DNA of 64,000 nt from Flavobacterium stagni (GCF_004122105.1 NZ_SBKN01000001.1:186001-250000), one strand, 5' to 3'; numbered from the stretch's first letter, positions 17,148 to 25,782 are shown. Made by a program: numbers and translations. Notes: generated by a model from the sequence alone, not told the origin.

Positions 17148-17682
17148 AATACGGTGAAATCATCAAATACACAATTACACCAGTCACAGCTACATACAAC
17201 CAAAGTGGGTAAGTGATTTTGGCCAATTTACGATGGCGGTCAAATTGTTCTGACAAGGCTCGAACATAAGAAAACAAAACCAACGGAATAATGGCCACAG
17301 ATAATGCAATATGACTAATCAAGATAAAAAAGTAGATGGGACGTAAAATTCCTTCACCTCCGTATTTAGTGGCTTCTGAAGTGAGATGATACGCTACATA
17401 CATCACCAAAAACACCACTGAACAAGCAATGGCTGCAGTCATCAGTTTTTCGTGTTTTTTACGATTTCCCTTTTTTATTGCGGCTACTGCCCAAACAAGT
17501 AATACTGCAGTTATCGCATTAATTCCAGCATAAATGGGAGGTAAAAATGATAAGGGTTCAACTTCGATTCCAAAGTCTTTTAATTTGATTGAAAATAATA
17601 CCGCCACGGCTACTGGTATCAAAACTGACACAATGATAATGGGGGTTTTAAATCGTTTCTCAACTGTAGCGTTCTGCTCCAT
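17137..17682 (-). CDS. DUF420 membrane protein (CtaM/YozB-like)
   Basis: A 181-residue inner-membrane protein with five predicted helices and conserved histidines in AYHLTSEATKYGGEG and YFFILISHIALS. DUF420 includes Firmicute YozB/CtaM, needed for maturation of some haem-copper oxidases. It lies 3 nt downstream of the SCO1 gene and overlaps the next small gene, all within an oxidase biogenesis cluster, which supports an assembly role. The exact cofactor step is not known from sequence. Confidence 0.85.
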   Translation of the reverse strand: MEQNATVEKRFKTPIIIVSVLIPVAVAVLFSIKLKDFGIEVEPLSFLPPIYAGINAITAVLLVWAVAAIKKGNRKKHEKLMTAAIACSVVFLVMYVAYHLTSEATKYGGEGILRPIYFFILISHIALSVAIIPLVLFSYVRALSEQFDRHRKLAKITYPLWLYVAVTGVIVYLMISPYYAH

Positions 17683-17685
17683 TTA

Positions 17686-18378
17686 TTATTCGTTTAAAAG
17701 TAATTGTATGTCTTCTTTTATTGCCTTAACACCAGCGGCTTCCAATCCGTCATAATACAGAATTGGATTTCCTTGTTGATCTCTGCGGCAACGGATGTTT
17801 CCATTTTTATCGATCAAAGCAAAGAGGCCTGAGTGTTCAAATCCGCCGTTTACCTTTTCTTTGGATTCTCCTGCAAAAATATTAAATCCTTTGTTGGAAA
17901 GCTCAAAAATATACTTTTTATCACCGGTTAATAAGTGCCAATTTTTATTGGTTACGCCTACTTTTTTAGCATGTTCTTTCAATACGGTAGGCGTATCGTT
18001 TTCTGGGTTGATGGAAATGGAAGCAATTCCGAAATTGGGATTGGATCCGAAGGCCTCTTGAAGCGTAGCCATATTCTTATTCATAATTGGGCAAATACTG
18101 GGACAAGTTGAAAAGAAAAATTCCAATACATAAACTTTCCCTTTGTAGTCGGCTTCCGTAATTGTTTGATTATTTTGATCGGTTAGCTTAAAACTGGGTG
18201 CTTTACCCATAATTACTAAACTCGATTTGGCTTCCTCTTTGTTGATTTCATTCGAAAGACTCATGCGGTCATTTCGTACGACATCGTCTTTTTTAATCCG
18301 TTCAATAATTCTCGGAATAAAAATAATCCCGAAGATTAAAATGATGAACGAAATTCCGATATACGATTTATTTTTCAT
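17686..18378 (-). CDS. SCO1/SenC family copper chaperone
   Basis: A 230-residue protein with an N-terminal membrane anchor (about 6-22) and a periplasmic thioredoxin-like fold. The copper and redox motif FFFSTCPSICPIM supplies Cys92 and Cys96, and FEHSGLFALID the conserved His182. SCO proteins deliver copper to, or reduce, the CuA centre of oxidase subunit II, which is encoded at 40.1-41.2 kb. It is 1 nt from the upstream Cys-less SCO-like gene, so the two are translated from one transcript. Confidence 0.94.
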   Translation of the reverse strand: MKNKSYIGISFIILIFGIIFIPRIIERIKKDDVVRNDRMSLSNEINKEEAKSSLVIMGKAPSFKLTDQNNQTITEADYKGKVYVLEFFFSTCPSICPIMNKNMATLQEAFGSNPNFGIASISINPENDTPTVLKEHAKKVGVTNKNWHLLTGDKKYIFELSNKGFNIFAGESKEKVNGGFEHSGLFALIDKNGNIRCRRDQQGNPILYYDGLEAAGVKAIKEDIQLLLNE

Positions 18379-18379
18379 G

Positions 18380-19036
18380 TTATATTTTACGTTTGGCTTT
18401 ATTATTCACTTTTAAAGCAAGGCGGTATTCGGCTAAAATGACTTTTACATCATCAATCATGTTGTTATATAAATCCGATACTTTAAAGGTATTATACCCT
18501 TCTTGATATTCTTCCTCCCCTTTTTTATTTTGTCCATTACGGCCTCGCAAATTGCGCTTTTTGTCTATGATGTAAACATTGGGCGTTCCTAATTGCTCAT
18601 CGAGTTTCCCAACCAAATGCATCGCATTATAAAAGGACTGAATTTGCTCGGGGTCTGCAAAGACAAAATACCAGTTGGTTTGGGGTCCTAATTTTTTGAG
18701 ACTCTCTTGAAGTTTGGCTACTTTTTCTTGTGTTCCTTCTGGTAAGACCATTACCATCTGAAAATCTTTAAAATCTTTATTCCGGGCATAAATCTTTTCA
18801 TACAAATTGAAAAAACCACCTTTGTGTTTTTCAACATCATTTCCAATGAATCCTAAGATCGTAATTTTATCATTCAAGGTCACGTGTTCTCCATTAGCAG
18901 TTGACCATGACTTTATGTCGGGAATATTCTTGGTAAGCATCGGGAGCTTGGCAAAATTATTCACTCCAGAAGCAAAAAAAAGGTAAGCCACAATGGGTAG
19001 AATAAAAAGAATAAATAAGACCAGATTCTTTTTCAT
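18380..19036 (-). CDS. SCO-like membrane-anchored thioredoxin-fold protein lacking the CxxxC motif
   Basis: A 218-residue protein with an N-terminal anchor (MKKNLVLFILFILPIVAYLFFASG) and a body shaped like SCO (ITILGFIG strand, then helix; TNWYFVFADPEQI; TPNVYIIDKKRNLRGRNG). Where SCO has CxxxC it reads GNDVEKHKGG (residues 65-74), and the protein has no cysteine at all. It cannot do thiol chemistry or bind copper in the SCO way. It is first in the operon with true SCO1 and DUF420, so it may be an assembly scaffold; that is inference. Confidence 0.8.
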   Translation of the reverse strand: MKKNLVLFILFILPIVAYLFFASGVNNFAKLPMLTKNIPDIKSWSTANGEHVTLNDKITILGFIGNDVEKHKGGFFNLYEKIYARNKDFKDFQMVMVLPEGTQEKVAKLQESLKKLGPQTNWYFVFADPEQIQSFYNAMHLVGKLDEQLGTPNVYIIDKKRNLRGRNGQNKKGEEEYQEGYNTFKVSDLYNNMIDDVKVILAEYRLALKVNNKAKRKI

Positions 19037-19058
19037 AATTGAGTATAATTCAAGTATA

Positions 19059-19066
19059 CAAAAATA
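19059..19066 (-). promoter_or_regulatory. Promoter -7 element for the SCO operon (TAttTTTG), embedded in a terminator U-tract
   Basis: Plus-strand CAAAAATA, exact TAnnTTTG on the minus strand, 22 nt before the ATG at 19036. It directly continues the U-tract of the upstream terminator. Confidence 0.6.
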
Positions 19067-19092
19067 AAAAAAGGTACGCGATTGCGTACCTT
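19061..19092 (-). terminator. Rho-independent terminator of the ctaB-subunit III-subunit IV operon
   Basis: On the minus strand AAGGTACGC-AATC-GCGTACCTT (19071-19092) forms a perfect 9-bp stem followed by a run of T residues. It closes the operon 21 nt after the subunit IV stop codon. Confidence 0.88.
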
Positions 19093-19112
19093 AAACTGTA
19101 ATTAATATGCTG

Positions 19113-19463
19113 TTAAAAATTCCACTTAATGGTGGCATCTCTAAACACGGTAAACACATAGTGTCCTTCCGTTAATAAAATGAATGTCAAATACAAGATT
19201 AGGAAAATTCCTGTCCAAACAACCGCACGACGAAGCGCTTTGGTTTCCCCTTCCATGTGCATGAATGCCCAAACGATATAGTAAGCTTTCACTAAGGTTA
19301 AGATGATGAAAATCCAGTTCAGTAAGTTCATCGTTAGGAAATGTGAATGGTATAAGGCTTCTGGTCTTTTGATACCTAATGCTACCTCTACAATGGTAAT
19401 GATAGAAAGGTAACCAAATACTAGCCAAATTCTTTTTGTATTAGAAACGTGATCGTGTCCCAT
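19113..19463 (-). CDS. Cytochrome c oxidase subunit IV family protein
   Basis: A 116-residue inner-membrane protein with three transmembrane helices (VFGYLSIITIVEVALGI; LLNWIFIILTLVKAYYIVWAFMHM; VVWTGIFLILYLTFILL), the pattern of bacterial CtaF/CyoD-like subunit IV. The helix-2 end KAYYIVWAFMHMEGE is characteristic. It assists assembly or stability of the aa3-type oxidase. It is last in the ctaB-subunit III-subunit III-subunit IV operon, 20 nt after the second subunit III gene and 21 nt before a terminator. Confidence 0.9.
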   Translation of the reverse strand: MGHDHVSNTKRIWLVFGYLSIITIVEVALGIKRPEALYHSHFLTMNLLNWIFIILTLVKAYYIVWAFMHMEGETKALRRAVVWTGIFLILYLTFILLTEGHYVFTVFRDATIKWNF

Positions 19464-19483
19464 GATTCTTTTTCTTTATATAA

Positions 19484-20512
19484 TTATACCAAATAGAAGA
19501 AGGTAAATACGAATACCCATACTAAGTCGACAAAGTGCCAATAAAGACCAACTTTTTCAACCATTTCATACGATTTTCTTCTTTCGTAAGTGCCTAATAA
19601 AACATTAATAAAAATGATAATGTTGATTACAACTCCTGAGAAAACGTGGAATCCGTGGAAACCAGTGATGAAGAAGAAGAAATCAGCAAACAATTTACTT
19701 CCGTATTCGTTGTGTTTTAAATTTGCACCTTCAATAACTAATTTAGCCGCTTCTAATCGTTTTAAAGATTCTTCACGGGTTAAAATCGTTTTATGTTTGA
19801 TGTGATTTAATGTAGGGTGAACTCCAGTTGCATTTTTAGCAGTTTCTTCTGAATAGATCACTTCAGTTCTCACTAATACATCAGGGTTATTTTTAAATCC
19901 TTCTACTACCTCATTAACTGAATAAGTTGGTAAAGAGGACTCCGACATAAACCAGGTTGCCTTACTTCTTGTCAATTGTTCGCGCTCTTCTGGCAAGGTT
20001 ACTGCAAAATCAGCTAACTTAATATGTTCCCCTTTGGAATTCACAAACTGTAAGATACTTCCTCCTTTGGTTTCCACTGCTCCGTACTCCCCTTTGATGA
20101 AGTTTTTCCACTCCCACGCTTGTGAACCTACGAAGATTAAACCTCCGATAATGGTTAAAAACATGTAAAGTGCAACTTTTCCTTGTTTCATCTGGTGACC
20201 TGCATCAACTGCCAACACCATCGTAACGGATGAAAAGATAAGTACGAAAGTCATGAATGCCACATAATACATCGGCATTGATACACCGTGCATGAATGGA
20301 AAGTGCGTAAACACTTCATCGGCAATTGGCCATGTTTCGATAAATTTAAATCTTGAAAAACCGTAAGCCGCAACGAATCCAGAAAAGGTTAAAGCATCTG
20401 AAAGAATGAAAAACCACATCATCATCTTTCCGTAGCTCGCCCCTAGAGGTTGTGCGCCTCCGCCGTTCCAAACATTAGCTACATCACTGTTTGTAGTAAC
20501 TGTCGATCCCAT
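19484..20512 (-). CDS. Cytochrome c oxidase subunit III, long form with soluble insertion
   Basis: A 342-residue haem-copper oxidase subunit III. The membrane helices bear the usual signature (GKMMMWFFILSDALTFSGFVAAYGF; FFFITGFHGFHVFSGVVINIIIF; VEKVGLYWHFVDLVWVFVFTFFYLV). Helices are interrupted by a ~110-residue hydrophilic insertion (about residues 130-240, GSILQFVNSKGEHIKLADFAVTL onward) that most subunit III proteins lack. Subunit III does not bind haem but supports proton uptake and stability. It follows a short second subunit III gene by 43 nt; the main oxidase subunits I and II are 18 kb away. Confidence 0.92.
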   Translation of the reverse strand: MGSTVTTNSDVANVWNGGGAQPLGASYGKMMMWFFILSDALTFSGFVAAYGFSRFKFIETWPIADEVFTHFPFMHGVSMPMYYVAFMTFVLIFSSVTMVLAVDAGHQMKQGKVALYMFLTIIGGLIFVGSQAWEWKNFIKGEYGAVETKGGSILQFVNSKGEHIKLADFAVTLPEEREQLTRSKATWFMSESSLPTYSVNEVVEGFKNNPDVLVRTEVIYSEETAKNATGVHPTLNHIKHKTILTREESLKRLEAAKLVIEGANLKHNEYGSKLFADFFFFITGFHGFHVFSGVVINIIIFINVLLGTYERRKSYEMVEKVGLYWHFVDLVWVFVFTFFYLV

Positions 20513-20555
20513 ATTAAGTATTAGTTAAAAAAGTTCCCAAATTTACATTTTTTTC

Positions 20556-21134
20556 TTATTTAAAGAAATACAAGAACAAAAATAAATACAGCCACAAAGC
20601 ATCCAAAAAATGCCAGTACATCGCACCCAGCTCAATACCAAGATATTGTGCGGCAGTATACTTCTGTTTAAAATGATTATAAATAATGATTAATAGCGAA
20701 ATTACACCCCCAAACAAGTGCGCTAAGTGCACATACACAAGGATATACATAAACGCAATGGTCACCGAACCCGACTTTCCGGTAGGAAACAATCGGTGCA
20801 TAAACAACTGATCAAAACCCTCAAATTGAAACTTAACAAACAATCCGCCCAACACTAAAGTAAGTAACAACATCACTGTGGTCATGGAGCGATTATCTTG
20901 TTTGATAAATCGTTGTGCCAAATAAAAAGTGACACTGCACATTAGAATTAAAACGGTACTAATTGTAAAAGCCGTGGGCATTTCATAATCCTTCAACCAA
21001 TCGGGACGGGATTTACTCACAACCATGGCACTTGTTAATCCAGCAAAAAGCATCACAATGCTAATCATACCAAAGATCAATAGTAATTTGTATGACCTGT
21101 CTGTGCGTGCTTTGTTTTCAATATCTGTCATCAT
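20556..21134 (-). CDS. Cytochrome c oxidase subunit III, short form
   Basis: A 193-residue, five-helix subunit III (YILVYVHLAHLFGGVISLLIIIYNHF and GAMYWHFLDALWLYLFLFLYFF are the diagnostic end). It starts MMTDIENKARTDRSYKL at ATG 21134, one base after the ctaB stop; the frame is open upstream into ctaB but that extension is not family-like. Two adjacent subunit III genes, one five-helix and one longer, recur in Bacteroidota oxidase clusters. Whether both enter the same enzyme or this one serves an alternative isoform is not clear from sequence. Confidence 0.9.
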   Translation of the reverse strand: MMTDIENKARTDRSYKLLLIFGMISIVMLFAGLTSAMVVSKSRPDWLKDYEMPTAFTISTVLILMCSVTFYLAQRFIKQDNRSMTTVMLLLTLVLGGLFVKFQFEGFDQLFMHRLFPTGKSGSVTIAFMYILVYVHLAHLFGGVISLLIIIYNHFKQKYTAAQYLGIELGAMYWHFLDALWLYLFLFLYFFK

Positions 21135-21135
21135 A

Positions 21136-22038
21136 CTATCGTAAAAATTTATCTGTAATGTAAATAATTTGCAGTAAGGTAATGTAAGAAACACTCACCA
21201 GCATCAATACGCGAGCGGACTTGGGTGTACGCAAACGGTACAATTTTATGGCATAAAACAACATCCACAATCCCAACAACAAGACTGCAATCGTTGCTGG
21301 TGTTCCAATGTATAATTGTCCCGTGTATCCAAAAGAAGGCAAAATAGAAGCGACAATTAGCCACAAAGTGTAGAGTATAATTTGCAAAGCCGTTCGATTA
21401 TCGCGTTGCCCTGTGGGTAACATGAAAAACCCAGCTTTTTCATAATCTTCAAATAAAAACCAGCCAATCGCCCAAAAATGAGGAAATTGCCAAAAAAACT
21501 GAATTAAAAATAACGTCCCTGCTTCAATGCCAAATTGATTAGTAGCCGCAACCCATCCCAACATAAAAGGAATGGCTCCGGGAAAAGCGCCAACAAATAC
21601 GGAGAGTGGTGTTACTGCTTTTAAGGGTGTATAGACACTGGTGTATAAAAAAATAGAAACGGCACCAAACATCGCTGATTTGGGATTGATGGTATACAAC
21701 AACACCAAACCTGTAATGGTAAGTGCACTGGCTACAAACAAGGCCACATTGGGCGTCATTCTACCTGAAGGCACTGGACGATTTTTGGTACGATCCATTA
21801 AAGCATCCAAATCTTTTTCAATGACTTGATTAAAAGCATTGGAAGCGCCCACCATGCAATAACCACCAACAGCCAACACAAATAGTGTTAACCAACTGAA
21901 CGGATGTTTATCACTAAATCCCAACAAATACCCTGCAATAGAAGAAAAAACCACACTAACCGCAAGTCCGGCTTTGGTTATTTCTTTAAAATCATTGAAG
22001 ATTTTCACAGGATGTAAAGAGGCAGCTGATGAACTCAA
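21136..22038 (-). CDS. ctaB: Haem o synthase (protohaem IX farnesyltransferase)
   Basis: UbiA-family prenyltransferase that adds farnesyl to haem b, giving haem o, the precursor of haem a in the oxidase. The 300-residue, multi-helix protein has the allylic-diphosphate site NAFNQVIEKDLDALMDRTKNRPVPSG and a second Asp region around FLFEDYEKAG. The start is a TTG at 22036-22038 (MSSSAASLHPVKIF); no ATG lies between it and the first helix, though a GTG at 22008 is possible. First gene of the oxidase small-subunit operon, with a good promoter 36 nt upstream. Confidence 0.95.
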   Translation of the reverse strand: MSSSAASLHPVKIFNDFKEITKAGLAVSVVFSSIAGYLLGFSDKHPFSWLTLFVLAVGGYCMVGASNAFNQVIEKDLDALMDRTKNRPVPSGRMTPNVALFVASALTITGLVLLYTINPKSAMFGAVSIFLYTSVYTPLKAVTPLSVFVGAFPGAIPFMLGWVAATNQFGIEAGTLFLIQFFWQFPHFWAIGWFLFEDYEKAGFFMLPTGQRDNRTALQIILYTLWLIVASILPSFGYTGQLYIGTPATIAVLLLGLWMLFYAIKLYRLRTPKSARVLMLVSVSYITLLQIIYITDKFLR

Positions 22039-22073
22039 TGTAATTCGTTTAAGAATTATTTATAATTGCGGTG

Positions 22074-22107
22074 CAAAAGTAGTTCATCCAAGAGGATTTG
22101 CCAACAA
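22074..22107 (-). promoter_or_regulatory. Promoter for the ctaB-subunit III-subunit IV operon
   Basis: Exact TActTTTG on the minus strand (22074-22081) with TTGTTG at 22102-22107 serving as the -33 element, about 20 nt away. It lies between the remB-like stop (22133) and the ctaB start. Confidence 0.65.
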
Positions 22108-22132
22108 ACAACCCTTAAATATTATCGAATTC

Positions 22133-24226
22133 TTAATAATCAAAATACCAATTAAAAATATCTGTACGAATTCCTAGGGTAAACCACGATGTCGAGCTAT
22201 CGGTAATAGCCGCTGTTGCCGTTGTTGGATTGAAATTTCTATAGATAAAGTTGGCAAAAACTTTCAAATTGGTCGTTGGATTCAACGTGTACCCCGCTTG
22301 AATATCGGCAATCATTATGGTGGTTTTATTTCCTTGCCCCACAACAACACCTTCATTAAATGGACGTTCGTTATTATAACTTAAATAAATATTGCCTCCG
22401 TAATTGTAATTATTGTCCGTTGTATTATAATCCAATCCACGAATTCCATAATGCAATTTTGCTGATGCATAATAACGCCCTTTTACATACCGTGCAATGG
22501 CAATCAGTTCTTGCGTATTACCGCCCCATTGGTGGCCAAGACTTTGGTTGCTATTTCCATAATTAGTTAACACATTACTATGAGAATACACATAAGGTCG
22601 AATGAAATTGTACTCCAACTGCAATGTTAAATTATCGACATCAAACGCATTGTAGTATTTCAGACCCATTTGGTAGGCAAATTTATTTTTCCAACTGCGC
22701 TTCCCTGAACGCATTTCGCCCAACGAGAATTCATCCAACAAAAACTGTCCGTAAAGATTTATGCTGTTGCTGAATTTATATTTTCCTGTCAAACCCAACA
22801 ACGCATTTCCGCTTTTGGAAGAAGAAGAAAACTCAACCGCTCGATAGAAAATAATGGGATTGACAAAACTCATGTCAAAACCGCGATCGTTTTGTTTAGA
22901 CCATACCACCGATTCAAAAAAGCCTAAATTCAATCGGGAATTGACATTCCAACTCAAATAATGACTGGCCACAAATTTGGTAGCGTAGGTCCCATCCACA
23001 GTAGCTTCAGGACGAGTATCTTTCATCCACGTATACAAATTGGTATACTTGATTTTCCAAAAAGTAGTATTGATTTTAAAATAAGGATACGGACTAACGC
23101 CATCCGTTAACAACAAAGACCGGTAGCCATCACCTATGAAATTTCGACCATGACCCAACTGAAAGGAAACATGTTTCCCCGGCGCATAGTTAATATAAGC
23201 TTCCGCCATTGGGAAATCAAAAGCATCCGTTTTAAAATCTTTGGCAATACCCACACCCGGAATCGTTGCTGGATTACCCCCAGAAGGTGCAATTGATTGG
23301 GCATAATTATTAAAATAATCTGCGAAGCGTCCCTGACTTTCGAATATAGTGGCAGAAAAATTCACTTCTTTTCCTAAACCGCCACGAATTTGTATTCCGC
23401 GTGTGTTGACATAGGTAAATTCTTTTTTGGAAGGCGTATTTATCCCCGCTTGCAAATCAAAAATGGGATTTAATGTAAACCAATAATCATCGCCTTGAAT
23501 GGCAACTAAATCTTCATTCCATAGTTTTCTTCCCCACCATGATTTTTTGGCTATCATTTGTTTTTCATTCACTTCCCGCAAATTGTAATATTTGGAAACT
23601 TCTGCGAATGAATAGGGTTTTGAAGAAGTGTGTGTATTGGCTCCAACTTTATTCAAAGCCCAATCAAAGGTGCTGTACATTTGATGGGAAATGGGAATAT
23701 TCAATCGACTCTCGTATTGAGGTTGTGAAAATTTTTGATAGACCATACTGTCCAATTCTTTCAATTCAACATCTTTATTGAAGACAGTGGTAGCAGTAGT
23801 TTTGGGTGCTTCTTTTTCTTTTGGTTTAGCCAAATCATCGGGATTTTGAAGCGGTACTGTAAAACGCAAGGTGTATTTCGCATACGTAGGTTTACCCGAA
23901 AAAGTAGCGGGTTTTACCTGAGGTAAAGCATCAAATACCCGTTTCGTTTCTTCTGTTGCCTTTTCATCGGAACAATCAATATACAAAGGCTTGAATTTCC
24001 CTTGGTCATTCACTTCAAAAAGGACAATGATAGTCCCTTGAAATTTCTCTGGAGCTTTATAATTTTGATACACAAACCGCTGCACTTCGCGATCAAAACA
24101 AGACTGTGCTTCTTGTTCGGATGCCGTTGCGCAATTGGGAAATAGAGGCGGATTTTGCGAATAAGATTGAGCATTTCCGTACAAAATTGCGCCAAATAAA
24201 CTAAAAAGTAATATTGCTTTTTTCAT
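22133..24226 (-). CDS. remB: RemB-like gliding motility/outer-membrane barrel protein
   Basis: A 697-residue protein with signal peptide MKKAILLFSLFGAILYGNAQ, then a TonB-C-like domain (residues ~45-130, FQGTIIVLFEVNDQGKFKPLYIDCSDEKATEETKRVFDALPQ), a linker, and a long beta-barrel-like region with Tyr/Asn/Phe-rich strands ending FNWYFDY. This architecture matches RemB of Flavobacterium johnsoniae, a protein linked to gliding on surfaces. Assignment is by recollection of the family, so moderately sure; a generic outer-membrane porin-like protein is the alternative. It begins 6 nt after deoC and is probably co-transcribed with it. Confidence 0.7.
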   Translation of the reverse strand: MKKAILLFSLFGAILYGNAQSYSQNPPLFPNCATASEQEAQSCFDREVQRFVYQNYKAPEKFQGTIIVLFEVNDQGKFKPLYIDCSDEKATEETKRVFDALPQVKPATFSGKPTYAKYTLRFTVPLQNPDDLAKPKEKEAPKTTATTVFNKDVELKELDSMVYQKFSQPQYESRLNIPISHQMYSTFDWALNKVGANTHTSSKPYSFAEVSKYYNLREVNEKQMIAKKSWWGRKLWNEDLVAIQGDDYWFTLNPIFDLQAGINTPSKKEFTYVNTRGIQIRGGLGKEVNFSATIFESQGRFADYFNNYAQSIAPSGGNPATIPGVGIAKDFKTDAFDFPMAEAYINYAPGKHVSFQLGHGRNFIGDGYRSLLLTDGVSPYPYFKINTTFWKIKYTNLYTWMKDTRPEATVDGTYATKFVASHYLSWNVNSRLNLGFFESVVWSKQNDRGFDMSFVNPIIFYRAVEFSSSSKSGNALLGLTGKYKFSNSINLYGQFLLDEFSLGEMRSGKRSWKNKFAYQMGLKYYNAFDVDNLTLQLEYNFIRPYVYSHSNVLTNYGNSNQSLGHQWGGNTQELIAIARYVKGRYYASAKLHYGIRGLDYNTTDNNYNYGGNIYLSYNNERPFNEGVVVGQGNKTTIMIADIQAGYTLNPTTNLKVFANFIYRNFNPTTATAAITDSSTSWFTLGIRTDIFNWYFDY

Positions 24227-24232
24227 AGTTTT

Positions 24233-24976
24233 CTAATAATCTGCAGCGCCATCAGCGCCATTAGCTATCGCTTTAGCCGAAGAGGTTCCGATTCGTTTCA
24301 CACCTAATTTAATCATTTCTACGGCTTCATCATACGAGCGAACGCCACCTGCAGCTTTGACAGGAAGCGGCGAACTGTTTTCCAACATCATAATAATGGT
24401 TGGAACAGTAGCTCCATTGGGTTTTCCTGCTTCCGTTGGATAAAAACCGGTTGAAGATTTAACAAATACCGAAGGATAATAGTGTTCTTTAAAATTGGCA
24501 ATCACCACATTTTTAATCAATGAAGATAACTGGATAATTTCATCATCACTTAAAGCCGCCACTTCAATAATCCATTTTACGATTTTGTGGTGCTCCAAAC
24601 CCAAGCGTGTGCCTTCTAAGATCTCTTGCTTAACCAAATCAATCGCTCCATTTTTAAAGGCTTGATAATTACACACAAAATCCAAGTCATCAGCTCCATC
24701 TAAAATCGCTTGATGGGCCTCATCCAACTTTTCGTCCAAAGTGGCAGTACCTTCCGGAAAACCAATTACAGTTCCAACTGACACTTTCGAACCCGCTTCA
24801 TCAATTTTTTGACGCGCCATTTTCACAAAATCAGGTCGAATCATAATCAACTTGAATCCTTCATCAATGGCTTCTTGTATGCATTGACTTACGACTGCTT
24901 GATTTTCTTCAACGGTAAGTCCGGCCTGTTCTGGCAACTTCAAATAGGTTGAATCGAGGTAGTGTTTAATATTCAT
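24233..24976 (-). CDS. deoC: Deoxyribose-phosphate aldolase
   Basis: Class I aldolase that splits 2-deoxyribose 5-phosphate to glyceraldehyde 3-phosphate and acetaldehyde in deoxynucleoside catabolism. The 247-residue TIM barrel has the proton-relay Asp in DLDFVCNY (near 99), the Schiff-base lysine in FVKSSTGF (Lys173) and the phosphate-binding AAGGVRSYDEA. It has its own promoter with -7 and -33 matches directly behind the VanZ terminator, and the remB-like gene follows 6 nt after its stop. Confidence 0.95.
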   Translation of the reverse strand: MNIKHYLDSTYLKLPEQAGLTVEENQAVVSQCIQEAIDEGFKLIMIRPDFVKMARQKIDEAGSKVSVGTVIGFPEGTATLDEKLDEAHQAILDGADDLDFVCNYQAFKNGAIDLVKQEILEGTRLGLEHHKIVKWIIEVAALSDDEIIQLSSLIKNVVIANFKEHYYPSVFVKSSTGFYPTEAGKPNGATVPTIIMMLENSSPLPVKAAGGVRSYDEAVEMIKLGVKRIGTSSAKAIANGADGAADY

Positions 24977-24993
24977 AATTAAAAAATGGTAGT

Positions 24994-25022
24994 CAAAAAT
25001 ACAAATTAAGTCCGAGCTTCAA
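24994..25022 (-). promoter_or_regulatory. Promoter for deoC (TAttTTTG with -33 TTG)
   Basis: Exact TAttTTTG (24994-25001) on the minus strand, with a TTG at 25020-25022 about 18 nt upstream. It lies 17 nt from the deoC ATG. Confidence 0.65.
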
Positions 25023-25032
25023 TTCAACACAT

Positions 25033-25057
25033 AAAAAAACCACTTCGAAAAGTGGTT
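25033..25057 (-). terminator. Rho-independent terminator of gcvH-vanZ
   Basis: On the minus strand AACCACTT-TTCG-AAGTGGTT is a perfect 8-bp stem with a UUCG loop and a following T-run. The VanZ stop codon (25056-25058) is partly inside the 5' arm. Confidence 0.88.
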
Positions 25058-25412
25058 ATTTTATTTTTCTTTTTATCCAATAATAACTGGCCATAGCGCC
25101 TATTGAATTGGCAATTATATCCAAAATATCTGCCGAACGGTCTGTCGTTAACCAAAACTGAAGTCCTTCCATCAAGACACCATAAAGCAGGGCTACAACT
25201 AACAGCACCACCAAACTTTTAGACTGTTGGAGGGAAAGTCCTTTATTCCACCAAAATACAAAACCAAAATAAAACGCAAAATGGACTATTTTGTCTTTGT
25301 TTGGTATAGGAATTCGGCTACTCAATCCGTCTACTGTGGCTAAACTTAGGTAAGTGATTACTACCGTCCACAATAGGGCAATGACTAAAAAAAGCTTTTT
25401 CTTAGGCTCCAA
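25056..25412 (-). CDS. VanZ family membrane protein
   Basis: A 118-residue protein with three to four transmembrane helices and the VanZ pattern: N-terminal helix ([19 protein letters not shown]), then [19 protein letters not shown] with its conserved Lys-His, a third helix, [29 protein letters not shown] and a basic C-terminus. VanZ relatives are associated with teicoplanin resistance in enterococci, but most, like this one in a Gram-negative, have no known role. It overlaps the end of gcvH by 11 nt, so translation is probably coupled. Its stop codon lies in the terminator stem. Confidence 0.88.
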   Translation of the reverse strand: MEPKKKLFLVIALLWTVVITYLSLATVDGLSSRIPIPNKDKIVHFAFYFGFVFWWNKGLSLQQSKSLVVLLVVALLYGVLMEGLQFWLTTDRSADILDIIANSIGAMASYYWIKRKIK

Positions 25413-25782
25413 TTAACGCTTTATAGGCATCTGCATCCATCAAACCTTCCCATTCCGAAGCGTCTGAAACTTTCACTTTTACCATCCATCCTTTTCCATA
25501 CGGATCAGAATTTACGGTTTCAGGGGCTGTTTCTAATTCTTCATTGAATTCAATAATTTCTCCTGATAATGGCAAGAACAAATCAGAAACGGTTTTTACC
25601 GCTTCAACAGTTCCAAAAACTTCATCTTTATCTAAGGTTTGATCCAATGTTTCTACTTCAACATATACAATATCACCCAATTCGCGTTGTGCGAAATCAG
25701 TAATACCTACAGTAGCTACATCACCATCCAAAGACACCCATTCGTGATCTTTAGTATACTTTAAATTAGAAGGAATATTCAT
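25402..25782 (-). CDS. gcvH: Glycine cleavage system H protein
   Basis: Lipoyl carrier that shuttles the aminomethyl group between the P, T and L proteins of the glycine cleavage system. The 126-residue product has the standard fold and the lipoylation site [13 protein letters not shown] with Lys63. Other gcv genes are absent from the window, normal for this phylum, where they are scattered. An exact TAnnTTTG lies 24 nt upstream; the VanZ gene overlaps its 3' end. Confidence 0.96.
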   Translation of the reverse strand: MNIPSNLKYTKDHEWVSLDGDVATVGITDFAQRELGDIVYVEVETLDQTLDKDEVFGTVEAVKTVSDLFLPLSGEIIEFNEELETAPETVNSDPYGKGWMVKVKVSDASEWEGLMDADAYKALIGA

